NCBI GenBank assembly: GCA_003132605.1
Contig: PKYJ01000125.1
Location: 1-7,282 of the forward strand
Source of the DNA: Peptococcaceae bacterium
Lineage (GTDB): Bacteria > Bacillota > DSM-12270 > Thermacetogeniales > Thermacetogeniaceae
Reading direction: 5' to 3'
Length of the DNA: 7,282 bases
Positions 1 to 6,138 of this stretch are shown here, in pieces (within the stretch, counting starts at the first letter, position 1; every line of letters begins with the position of its first letter). The notes beneath the pieces are model-generated. The model ran no database searches. It had not been told where the DNA came from and worked only from the letters and a program-made list of their open reading frames with translations. A program made the position numbers and the translations under genes.

Positions 1-312
1 GGGGACCAGATCAGGACATACTACCTGGAGCCGGAGGATCTCGGCATTCGCAAGGGGTCGCTGGAGGAGATCGTGGGCGGCGTCGCCGTGGATAACGCCC
101 GGATCACCCGGGAGGTGCTCGCCGGGCGCCCCGGCCCCTGCCGTGACGTGGTGTTGATGAACGCCGCCGCCGCCTTGCTGGTGGGTGGCAAGGTGGACAC
201 CATGCTGGACGGGATGCGCCTGGCGGCGGAGGTCATCGATTCCGGGGCGGCAGGGGCCAAGCTGGACAGCCTGGTCGCCTTCTCCAGAAGGTATGCCGAA
301 GGAGCAGCGTAA
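1..312 (+). CDS. trpD: Anthranilate phosphoribosyltransferase, C-terminal part (5' end outside window)
   Basis: The frame is open from base 1 and ends with TAA at 310-312, giving the last 103 residues of a protein that is normally about 340 residues long. The enzyme transfers the phosphoribosyl group of PRPP to anthranilate, the second step of tryptophan synthesis, in the cytoplasm. Family signatures of the TrpD C-terminal alpha/beta domain are visible: YYLEPEDLGI near the left edge, the GG..V.N A.I...VL.G segment, and the GPCRDVVLMNAAAAL helix that packs against the active-site cleft. The N-terminal helical domain and the PRPP-binding GTGGD loop lie before the window. Downstream trpC begins 87 bp later, a wider gap than elsewhere in this operon, because repeat DNA fills it. 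The truncation is due to the window edge, not a visible mutation. Confidence 0.95.
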   Translation, partial: GDQIRTYYLEPEDLGIRKGSLEEIVGGVAVDNARITREVLAGRPGPCRDVVLMNAAAALLVGGKVDTMLDGMRLAAEVIDSGAAGAKLDSLVAFSRRYAEGAA

Positions 313-385
313 TCGAGGATCGAGATTCGAGGTTCGACTGTCCTGAGCAGCTATTAAAAATCGAACATCGAACTTCGAACATCGA
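313..385. repeat. Inverted pair of TCGA-phased heptamer repeats between trpD and trpC
   Basis: The left arm (313-337) reads TCGAGGA, TCGAGAT, TCGAGGT, TCGA. The right arm (361-385) reads TCGAACA, TCGAACT, TCGAACA, TCGA. Each is three 7-bp TCGANNN units plus a closing TCGA. The reverse complement of the left arm matches the right arm at 20 of 25 positions, so the RNA could form a long imperfect hairpin with a 23-nt loop (338-360). No T-run follows, so it does not look like an intrinsic terminator. The left arm starts directly at the trpD stop and the right arm ends one base before the trpC ribosome binding site, so the element fills the whole spacer. It resembles the short tandem heptamer repeats seen in intergenic DNA of several bacterial groups; the exact family is not identified. 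Confidence 0.8.
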
Positions 386-399
386 GAGGGGGTGTTCCA

Positions 400-1206
400 A
401 TGTTTTTAGACCGCATTCTTCCGGTGAAGCGGGAGGAGGTGGAGTACAGGCGCTCCCGCCAGCCCATCTCGGAGTTGAAGGCAAGGGCCAGGGACGCTCT
501 CCCGGCCCGGGACTTCCTTGGAGCGGTGAAGAGGGGCGAGGGCGCGGCGCCGGTCAACCTGATCGCCGAGATCAAGAAGGCCTCACCGTCCCGCGGTCTG
601 ATCCGCCAGGATTTCGATCCGGCGGTCATTGCGGCGGCCTACGAGCGCGGCGGGGCGCGGGCGCTCTCCGTCCTCACCGACGAGGCCTTCTTCCAGGGGC
701 ACCCGGATTTTCTCGCACTGGCCCGGGGCGCGGCAGGGCTGCCCCTGCTGCGCAAGGACTTCATCATCAGCGATTACCAGGTCTATGAGTCCCGCACCCT
801 GGGGGCGGACGCCGTGCTGTTGATTGCCGCCATCCTCGCCCCCGGCCAGTTGGAGGACTACCTGGGACTGGCCGGGGAACTGGGTCTCTGTGCCCTGGTG
901 GAGGTCCATACCGCCTCCGAGGCGATCCTGGCCCCGGCGGTTGGAGCCCGTCTGGTGGGGATCAACAACCGCGACCTGCAAAGCTTCAAGACCGATCTGG
1001 ACACTGCCTTCAATCTGCTGCCCCTGATCCCGGCGGGTGTGGTGGTGGTCAGCGAGAGTGGCATCCGCACCCACGAGCAGGTTATGCGGCTGGCGGCGGC
1101 GGGAGTGGATGCGGTGCTGGTCGGGGAGGCCCTGATGGAGCAGGATGACCTGGTGGCGGCGGTACGGTCGCTGCTCGCAGGGGAGATGGCTGATGGTACG
1201 GGTTAA
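400..1206 (+). CDS. trpC: Indole-3-glycerol phosphate synthase
   Basis: This 268-residue (beta/alpha)8-barrel enzyme closes the ring of CdRP to indole-3-glycerol phosphate with loss of CO2 and water. The full catalytic set is visible by family motif: E57 and K59 in AEIKKASPS, K119 in LLRKDF, E168 in LVEVH, N189 in GINNRDL, and E219 with S220 in SESGI. The phosphate-binding end is VGEALM (241-246). The length matches monofunctional TrpC, and trpF is a separate gene rather than a fusion. The ATG at 400 follows GAGGGGG (386-392) at 7 nt. The stop lies inside trpF, a 14-bp overlap that argues for translational coupling. Nothing is missing or broken. Confidence 0.97.
   Translation: MFLDRILPVKREEVEYRRSRQPISELKARARDALPARDFLGAVKRGEGAAPVNLIAEIKKASPSRGLIRQDFDPAVIAAAYERGGARALSVLTDEAFFQGHPDFLALARGAAGLPLLRKDFIISDYQVYESRTLGADAVLLIAAILAPGQLEDYLGLAGELGLCALVEVHTASEAILAPAVGARLVGINNRDLQSFKTDLDTAFNLLPLIPAGVVVVSESGIRTHEQVMRLAAAGVDAVLVGEALMEQDDLVAAVRSLLAGEMADGTG
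1179..1185 (+). promoter_or_regulatory. Ribosome binding site that fixes the trpF start
   Basis: AGGGGAG lies 7 nt before ATG 1193, inside the 3' end of trpC. It supports the start MVRVKICGI over an in-frame ATG at 1145, which would add 16 residues unlike the family and has no comparable site. Confidence 0.7.
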
Positions 1207-1819
1207 GATCTGCGGGATCAGGACGGTGGAGGCCGCCCTGGCGGCGGTGGAAGCCGGGGCCGACGCCCTGGGCTTCGTCTTCGCCCCCAGCCCGCGGCGG
1301 GTGACGCCGCAGGAGGCGGAGCGGATCATCAGGGAACTGCCCCCCTTCGTCAGCAGGGTGGGGGTGTTCGTGGATGCACCCCGGCGGGAGGCGCTGGAGA
1401 TTGCCGGGGACTGCCGGCTGGACGTGCTGCAGTTTCACGGCGGGGAGACCCCGGACTACTGCCGGGGTTGGCAGCAGCAGGTGGTCAAGGCCTTCCGCGT
1501 CCGGGACGGTTCCGTGTTGGAGCAGATGGATCGGTATGAGGTGGCTGCCTGCTTGCTGGACACTTACGTGCCCGGCCGGGCCGGGGGCACAGGGCAGTGC
1601 TTCGACTGGGGCCTGGCCCGTCAGGCAGCCGAGCGCCGGCGCATCATCCTGGCCGGGGGGATCACCCCGGCTAACGTGGAGCAGGCCATTCGTCAGGCCA
1701 GGCCGTATGCCATAGACGTGAGCAGCGGGGTGGAGACCGGTGGCGTCAAGGACCCCGATAAGATCAGGGGGTTGCTGATGACAGTGAGGAGGTTGAACGA
1801 TGAGTTTGACCAGAGTTGA
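1193..1819 (+). CDS. trpF: Phosphoribosylanthranilate isomerase
   Basis: This 208-residue (beta/alpha)8-barrel isomerase converts phosphoribosylanthranilate to CdRP by an Amadori rearrangement, the step before TrpC. The catalytic pair is present: C7 in VKICGI acts as general base and D123 in LLDTY as general acid, matching the usual family positions. Other signatures are GADALGFVF (22-30), SPRRV (33-37), VGVFVD (56-61), LQFHG (79-83), LAGGI (153-157) and the DVSSGVE phosphate region (175-181). The start at 1193 gives the standard family length and has its own ribosome binding site. An upstream ATG at 1145 gives an atypical extension and is rejected. The gene overlaps trpC by 14 bp and trpB by 20 bp. 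Confidence 0.96.
   Translation: MVRVKICGIRTVEAALAAVEAGADALGFVFAPSPRRVTPQEAERIIRELPPFVSRVGVFVDAPRREALEIAGDCRLDVLQFHGGETPDYCRGWQQQVVKAFRVRDGSVLEQMDRYEVAACLLDTYVPGRAGGTGQCFDWGLARQAAERRRIILAGGITPANVEQAIRQARPYAIDVSSGVETGGVKDPDKIRGLLMTVRRLNDEFDQS
1786..1793 (+). promoter_or_regulatory. Strong ribosome binding site of trpB
   Basis: GAGGAGGT sits 6 nt before ATG 1800, inside the trpF coding region. It favours ATG 1800 over the in-frame ATG at 1821 (MPDAHGHFG), which is closer to the conserved start of TrpB but lacks such a site. Confidence 0.75.
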
Positions 1820-3029
1820 TATGCCGGACGCGCACGGCCACTTCGGGCGCTTCGGCGGGCAGTTCGTGCCGGAGACGCTGATGCCGGCCCTGGAGGAGCT
1901 GGCCGCGGCCTACGAACAGGCCCGGCAGGATCCCTCCTTCGACGAGGAGTTCCGGTATTACCTGAAACAGTACGTGGGACGGCCAAGCCCCCTCTACTTC
2001 GCCGAGCGGTTGACCAGGCAGTTGGGCGGCGCCCGCATCTACCTGAAGCGGGAGGACCTCAACCATACCGGGGCGCACAAGATCAACAACACTATAGGGC
2101 AGGCGTTGTTGGCCAAGCGAATGGGGAAGCGGCGGGTGATCGCCGAGACCGGCGCCGGCCAACATGGAGTGGCTACAGCCACCGTGGCGGCCATGTTCAA
2201 CATGCAATGCGTCGTCTACATGGGCGAGGAGGACATCAGGCGTCAGGAACTGAACGTCTTCCGGATGCGGCTGCTGGGGGCGGACGTGGCGCCGGTAACA
2301 AGCGGCAGCAGGACGTTGAAGGACGCCATGAACGAGGCGATCCGGGACTGGGTGACCAATGTCCGCACTACCTACTACCTGCTGGGTACCGTCGGGGGGC
2401 CGCATCCCTATCCCATGCTGGTGCGGGACTTCCAGACGGTGATCGGTGTCGAAGCGAGGGCTCAGATCCTGGAGCAGGAGGGGCGCCTGCCGGACTGCAT
2501 CGTGGCCTGTGTGGGCGGCGGCAGCAACTCCATCGGCATCTTCCATCCCTTCCTGGATGACCCGGTGCGCCTGATCGGGGTGGAGGCGGCCGGGCACGGC
2601 ATCGAGACCGGCAAACACGCCGCCACCTTGTCGGCGGGACAGGTCGGGGTGCTGCACGGCGCCCTGAGCTACCTGCTGCAGGATGAGAACGGCCAGGTGC
2701 TGGAGGCCCACTCCATCTCCGCCGGACTGGACTACCCGGGTGTGGGGCCGGAGCACAGCTACCTCAAGGATTCCGGCCGTGCGGAGTACGTAGCGGTGAC
2801 GGATGACGAGGCCCTGGAGGCGTTCCAACTGCTGACACATACCGAGGGTATCCTGCCGGCCCTGGAGAGCGCCCACGCCGTGGCCTATGCCGCCAAGCTG
2901 GCGCCAACTATGGACGGCGACAAGATCATGATCATCAACATCTCCGGACGGGGCGACAAGGACGTTCCTTCCATATCGGAAGCCAGGGGCAAGAGGTCAG
3001 AGGCCGGAGAGAGTCTGATGAAAACTTGA
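1800..3029 (+). CDS. trpB: Tryptophan synthase beta chain
   Basis: This 409-residue PLP enzyme condenses indole with L-serine to give L-tryptophan; in the alpha2beta2 complex indole arrives through a tunnel from TrpA. K94 in HTGAHKINN is the PLP Schiff-base lysine. E116 in AETGAGQHG is the acid/base residue matching E. coli Glu109. GGGSN (239-243) binds the cofactor phosphate, and S382 in SGRGDKD faces the pyridine nitrogen. The N-terminal HGHFGRFGGQFVPETLMPAL is typical of the TrpB1 type that pairs with TrpA. After SGRGDKD the protein continues about 20 residues (389-409) into a Ser/Arg/Glu/Lys tail encoded by purine-rich heptamer DNA and unlike the usual short C-terminus. All catalytic parts are intact, so the enzyme should be functional. 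Confidence 0.97.
   Translation: MSLTRVDMPDAHGHFGRFGGQFVPETLMPALEELAAAYEQARQDPSFDEEFRYYLKQYVGRPSPLYFAERLTRQLGGARIYLKREDLNHTGAHKINNTIGQALLAKRMGKRRVIAETGAGQHGVATATVAAMFNMQCVVYMGEEDIRRQELNVFRMRLLGADVAPVTSGSRTLKDAMNEAIRDWVTNVRTTYYLLGTVGGPHPYPMLVRDFQTVIGVEARAQILEQEGRLPDCIVACVGGGSNSIGIFHPFLDDPVRLIGVEAAGHGIETGKHAATLSAGQVGVLHGALSYLLQDENGQVLEAHSISAGLDYPGVGPEHSYLKDSGRAEYVAVTDDEALEAFQLLTHTEGILPALESAHAVAYAAKLAPTMDGDKIMIINISGRGDKDVPSISEARGKRSEAGESLMKT
2980..3007 (+). repeat. Degenerate AGGCCAG heptamer array inside the trpB 3' end
   Basis: Four consecutive 7-mers (AAGCCAG, GGGCAAG, AGGTCAG, AGGCCGG) match a consensus AGGCCAG at 23 of 28 positions. They encode most of the non-conserved TrpB tail just after the conserved SGRGDKD motif. 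Short purine-rich heptamer arrays of this look occur as intergenic repeats in other genomes. Here one appears to have been read into the coding sequence. The array is short and degenerate, so chance is possible. Confidence 0.45.
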
Positions 3030-3078
3030 AAAGATATCTGGGGGTTTGGGGGCCGGGTGCCCGCTCCAGCATATGCAC

Positions 3079-3086
3079 AGAGGGGG
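3079..3086 (+). promoter_or_regulatory. Ribosome binding site supporting the long trpA start
   Basis: AGAGGGGG ends 8 nt before ATG 3095. It is the best ribosome binding site near the trpA 5' end and supports a TrpA with a long N-terminus. A competing out-of-frame ATG at 3088 is too close to the G-run. Confidence 0.55.
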
Positions 3087-3094
3087 TATGATAG

Positions 3095-3994
3095 ATGATA
3101 GAGAAGCAAGCGAGTGCGGGAACCCGTATCGACCGGGAGAGAGTGGTGGATGCCGGCTTTCGTAGCGAGACGGCAGCGACTGGCAGCGGGAACCGAATTG
3201 ACGCTGTTTTTGACCGGCTGCGCCTGAAAGGCCGGAAGGGCCTGATCGCCTACATCACCGCCGGCGACCCCGGATATGAGGCTACCGCTGACCTGGTGCT
3301 GGCTATGGAGCGGGCGGGGGCCGACCTGATCGAGCTGGGGGTGCCCTTCTCCGATCCGATGGCAGACGGCCCGGTGATCCAGCAGGCTTCCATGCGCGCC
3401 CTGGCAGGTGGAACCACTCCGGCCGGGATTCTCGGCCTGGTGCGCTGCCTACGCCGGCAGACCCAGGTCCCCCTGCTGCTGATGACCTACTACAACCCGG
3501 TGCTGCACTACGGCCTGGCGGCTTTTGCGGCAGATGCGGCCGCGGCGGGCGTGGATGGGCTGATTGTTCCCGATCTGCCGGTGGAGGAGAGCGGGCCGCT
3601 GTTGACGGAGTTGCAGCAACACCGGGTGTACCTGATCCCCTTCGCCGCTCCCACCAGTACTCCGGAGCGCCTGGCCCGGGCCGGGCAGCTGGCCCAGGGC
3701 TTCATCTACTGCGTCTCCCTGACCGGGGTCACCGGCGCCCGGGAGGGGCTGCCCCCCGGCATCGAAGAATTCATGCAGCGGGTGCGGGTCTGCACCGACC
3801 GGCCGCTGGCCATCGGCTTCGGCATCGCCAGTCCCGTCCAGGCCGCCCTGATGTCAAAGTTGGGAGATGCGGTGATCGTGGGCAGCGCCATCGTCAGCCT
3901 GGTCGAACAGTATGCCGCAGAGCGGGAGATGATGCTGCAGCAGGTCTCCGCCCTGGTCGGCAGTCTGAAGCAGGCGATTTCCCAAGTTGACTGA
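3095..3994 (+). CDS. trpA: Tryptophan synthase alpha chain with extended N-terminus
   Basis: TrpA cleaves indole-3-glycerol phosphate to indole and glyceraldehyde-3-phosphate and passes indole to TrpB. The catalytic acids are present: E80 in IELGVPFSDP and D91 in MADGPVIQ, equivalent to E. coli Glu49 and Asp60. TYYNP (131-135), loop 6 SLTGVTGAR (208-216), GFGI (241-244) and VGSAIV (262-267) complete the barrel and its phosphate site. The conserved fold starts at NRIDAVFDRL (33-42), so about 32 residues precede it, where most family members have only a few. No ATG lies nearer to the fold; GTG codons at 3143 and 3146 are the only closer alternatives and are weakly supported. The gene follows trpB after 65 bp and is the last trp gene. 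Confidence 0.95.
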   Translation: MIEKQASAGTRIDRERVVDAGFRSETAATGSGNRIDAVFDRLRLKGRKGLIAYITAGDPGYEATADLVLAMERAGADLIELGVPFSDPMADGPVIQQASMRALAGGTTPAGILGLVRCLRRQTQVPLLLMTYYNPVLHYGLAAFAADAAAAGVDGLIVPDLPVEESGPLLTELQQHRVYLIPFAAPTSTPERLARAGQLAQGFIYCVSLTGVTGAREGLPPGIEEFMQRVRVCTDRPLAIGFGIASPVQAALMSKLGDAVIVGSAIVSLVEQYAAEREMMLQQVSALVGSLKQAISQVD

Positions 3995-4026
3995 ACGGCA
4001 GACCGCTGATTATGTGCGTGGCCTGA

Positions 4027-4054
4027 ACCCCTGACACACGCTTGCTGAAGGGGT
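4027..4054. terminator. Weak hairpin in the trpA / secreted-protein convergent gap
   Basis: ACCCCT (4027-4032) and AGGGGT (4049-4054) form a perfect 6-bp inverted repeat with a 16-nt loop, in the 84-bp gap between the two convergent stop codons. Neither strand shows a T-run after it, so it is not a standard intrinsic terminator. It is listed because it is the only hairpin seen where both transcripts should end. Confidence 0.2.
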
Positions 4055-4078
4055 ACGGCAACGGCATGATCGGCCTCT

Positions 4079-5839
4079 CTATGGCCTATGACCATCGTAA
4101 ATGATATTTATATCTTCATATGAGTTTCCTTCGGTATAAGTGCAGTAGTCGTCATTATATTCCAATGCATAGTGAGTGGGGCGGCTTGATGCCCAAAAGC
4201 CAAGGACGTTGCCATTGTCGTCAGAGAGATAACTTTGACTATAGTGCACATTTTTGAAATATCCACCGGCCTGGTAGTCAGGAGTATGGGTGAAGTCTTG
4301 AGTAATGGGGACATAGGAGGTCGCGCTTATTAGAACCGGGGACCCGCCAACACCCTTGTCGGTGATGGCATTGGATGAATAGACTTTATTTGTTGACAGG
4401 TTTTTTACTTTTATCGTAAACGAGCCTTCGGCATAAGAATATACCAATTCAAGATTGGCATTGGGCGTATACACACCACCAACCTGGGTAGAACCACAAA
4501 CAAGGCTGGAAGTTATGGTTGGCTGAGAGGTATCGGTACGTTTATAAAACAGATACCAATTGCCGGGGCTACAGGCTTGACAAACAATTCCACCCTCGGC
4601 GGAGCCATTGCCGTTTTGTAATGATATACAAACATAAGCATTATATGGTCGAGCGGTATCTGTCGATTCTCGTAATTTGGCTTGAGTGAAATCGAGTGTT
4701 TCATATACTGCTGTATAGGTACTCGAAGCGTATGAATATTTATAGACGTATCCACCGGATTCTGGTTCCAAAGCCCAATAATCAGGTTGATTGGTGCTAG
4801 TATAGTTATTTTTATAGAAGCTACCATTACCATAAATAACATGCGAACATGCAAAATCGTTAATCCATGCGTTGGCAGTCCCTAGCGAAGTCGAACTGCC
4901 ATAATATGTGGTGTATTGGTACATGTAATATGTTGAAGTGCTATTTGTTGTTGTAAATACCTGCTCGCCATTATCACTTTCTAAAACATATGCTCCATTT
5001 TCCCAGGTGGAGATAGAATCAATCGCTTTGAACAGACTGCTAAAACCACTAAAAATGAGACTGCCATCGCGATGATAGCCAGAATATGTGACAGTCTTAG
5101 CCGGACTGGCAGGAACGGCAACCTCGCTGGTAACGCCATTTTCATTCACATAAAACAGCTTCTGATCAACATTCAATCGCTCCTTGTCCAGAGCATTCTT
5201 TTGAACGGAAAAGGTACCATAATATTGATTCATTTCACTTTTTTGCTTGACGGATATTTGGTAGGTGGGGCCTTCTTCGACGGGACCAATCACAACCCCC
5301 GTGTTGTCTGCAGATATTTCGCTACCGCCTATCACATTCCTAGTGGCTTTATCAGATATGATCACGGTATACTGGGTATCTTTGCCAAGATTACCGTTAT
5401 AAACCACTGACATTAAAAGTTGCCCGCTCTTGTTATATATCGCTGTAAGTTCTAAAGGGCTGGCTTGCACAGGAGAATCGGCAACGCTCGACTGCTTCGG
5501 GACTGGACCGCCGATGTTAAACATGGCCGAGGCGACGCTGCTCCAGCCAGAGGAGCTGTGGGCGGCGGCCAGGAGCAACTCCGACTGGTTAACAGGGAAG
5601 CGGTCGCTGTAAGCGATGGCGGTGTTGCTGTTTGCCGGGTTGGAGCCGTCGGTGGTATAGCAGACGGCGCCATAGAGGCTGGTGATGGTCACGGACGGGA
5701 CGCCCAGGTAGTTGCCGCTGACAGGGAAGATGACCGGCGCCTGCCCGGAGGCGGAATCGCTTGCATAAGCAGGAAATGCCGGTAAGATGCACATAAACAC
5801 CAGGCATAGGGTTGTTATGAGAGACCATGATTTTTTCAT
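4079..5839 (-). CDS. Secreted protein: CHB/HEX C-terminal-like domain plus large unrecognised C-terminal region
   Basis: The 586-residue product begins with a Sec signal peptide: MKKS, a hydrophobic stretch (about 8-24), and a likely cleavage after AYA at residue 26. Residues 34-109 look like the chitobiase/beta-hexosaminidase C-terminal family, with a P..SG.Y...VTIT pattern, then CYTTDGSNP and an LLLAAA...SSVASAMFNI end. Residues 110-128 are a Pro/Ser/Val linker. Residues 130-212 look beta-rich, perhaps Ig/Fn3-like. Residues 220-586 are rich in Tyr, Ser, Thr and Asn, with Cys at 331, 404, 420, 423, 448 and 566. I do not recognise a family there; a lectin-like beta sandwich is a guess. No LPXTG motif, S-layer homology domain or C-terminal membrane helix is seen, so release or non-covalent wall attachment is likely. 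GC drops sharply at the linker (about 63% to 38%), suggesting a chimeric gene. The ribosome binding site is weak: AGGA lies about 19 nt upstream. Confidence 0.85.
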   Translation of the reverse strand: MKKSWSLITTLCLVFMCILPAFPAYASDSASGQAPVIFPVSGNYLGVPSVTITSLYGAVCYTTDGSNPANSNTAIAYSDRFPVNQSELLLAAAHSSSGWSSVASAMFNIGGPVPKQSSVADSPVQASPLELTAIYNKSGQLLMSVVYNGNLGKDTQYTVIISDKATRNVIGGSEISADNTGVVIGPVEEGPTYQISVKQKSEMNQYYGTFSVQKNALDKERLNVDQKLFYVNENGVTSEVAVPASPAKTVTYSGYHRDGSLIFSGFSSLFKAIDSISTWENGAYVLESDNGEQVFTTTNSTSTYYMYQYTTYYGSSTSLGTANAWINDFACSHVIYGNGSFYKNNYTSTNQPDYWALEPESGGYVYKYSYASSTYTAVYETLDFTQAKLRESTDTARPYNAYVCISLQNGNGSAEGGIVCQACSPGNWYLFYKRTDTSQPTITSSLVCGSTQVGGVYTPNANLELVYSYAEGSFTIKVKNLSTNKVYSSNAITDKGVGGSPVLISATSYVPITQDFTHTPDYQAGGYFKNVHYSQSYLSDDNGNVLGFWASSRPTHYALEYNDDYCTYTEGNSYEDINIIYDGHRP

Positions 5840-5938
5840 TTTAGGTTGAATTTCAGTCCTAACTTTTCAAGGATTCCCCGTTGTTCGCTCTCTGGATCAA
5901 GCTCTAGACTTCCGGGGTACAGTGGCTTTTTTGATATC

Positions 5939-5967
5939 GAGCGCCAAGGATAACCTTGGGGTTGCTC
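5939..5967. other. Imperfect hairpin in the leader of the secreted-protein gene
   Basis: An outer GAGC/GCTC stem (5939-5942 with 5964-5967) encloses a perfect CCAAGG/CCTTGG stem (5944-5949 with 5954-5959) with a 4-nt loop: 10 bp in all with an asymmetric internal loop. No T-run follows on either strand, so it is not a terminator. It lies about 100 nt before the - strand start codon and would be in the 5' leader of that mRNA if transcription starts near 6103. Confidence 0.5.
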
Positions 5968-6029
5968 CCTCCCGAATTATCTAAGGTCATTGAGCTTACA
6001 ATTAATGAAAAATAACTATTAGGAAAACA

Positions 6030-6086
6030 AAGGAAAAAGCCTTCCCTGCAAGGCATAACGAGACAATACTCACCTTGTCCGAAGGC
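6030..6086 (-). terminator. Intrinsic terminator or attenuator upstream of the secreted-protein gene
   Basis: Read on the - strand, GCCTTC GGA CAAGG (6086 down to 6073) can pair with CCTTG CAGG GAAGGC (6053 down to 6039). This makes 6 + 5 bp with a small internal loop and a 19-nt apical loop, and TTTTTCC follows at once. A shorter local alternative, GCCTT-GCAGGG-AAGGC (6054 down to 6039), ends at the same T-run. It lies about 190 nt before the start codon of the - strand gene, with no gene upstream on that strand. It therefore ends either a short leader or a small RNA. No known riboswitch class was recognised in the preceding sequence. Confidence 0.5.
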
Positions 6087-6109
6087 CTTCATCAGCCAAC
6101 ATCCATTTA

Positions 6110-6138
6110 ATTATAACTCATTTGGGGTATCCGGTAAA
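6110..6138 (-). promoter_or_regulatory. Sigma70-type promoter candidate reading towards the secreted-protein gene
   Basis: On the - strand, TTTACC (6138-6133) is followed after exactly 17 nt by a perfect TATAAT (6115-6110). The -35 matches the TTGACA consensus at 4 of 6 positions. Transcription would start near 6103, about 20-30 nt before the terminator stem, and would give a terminated RNA of roughly 70 nt or, with read-through, the mRNA of the secreted protein. Confidence 0.5.

Noticed and set aside
583..1329. A 248-codon open frame antisense to trpC/trpF
   Set aside because: It is a shadow of two certain genes and has no recognisable protein features.
1764..2876. A 370-codon open frame antisense to trpB
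   Set aside because: It is the GC-rich shadow of trpB; its product is rich in His/Gln/Arg/Gly without family motifs, and trpB is unambiguous.
3088..3165. A 25-codon out-of-frame ORF starting at ATG 3088 just ahead of trpA, considered as a leader peptide
   Set aside because: It has no Trp codons, its ATG lies one base from the G-run (spacing too short), and it overlaps trpA without a matching attenuator.
4027..4104. A + strand open stretch after trpA (…KGYGNGMIGLSMAYDHRK), considered as a remnant of a lost gene
   Set aside because: Only about 25 codons, with no start site and no family I can name. It overlaps the 3' end of the - strand gene and is likely chance.
5904..6092. A 62-codon - strand open frame in the leader region
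   Set aside because: It has no ribosome binding site, no recognisable features, and spans the terminator hairpin.
6070..6103. CUGAUGA on the - strand, considered as the core of a hammerhead ribozyme
   Set aside because: The required stem II and the following GAAA are absent; the bases instead form the 5' arm of the terminator stem.
5880..6103. A c-di-GMP or other known riboswitch in the leader of the secreted-protein gene
   Set aside because: I could not find the GGGCAAACC and GACGCAAAGCC cores of the c-di-GMP-I class or conserved cores of other classes I know.
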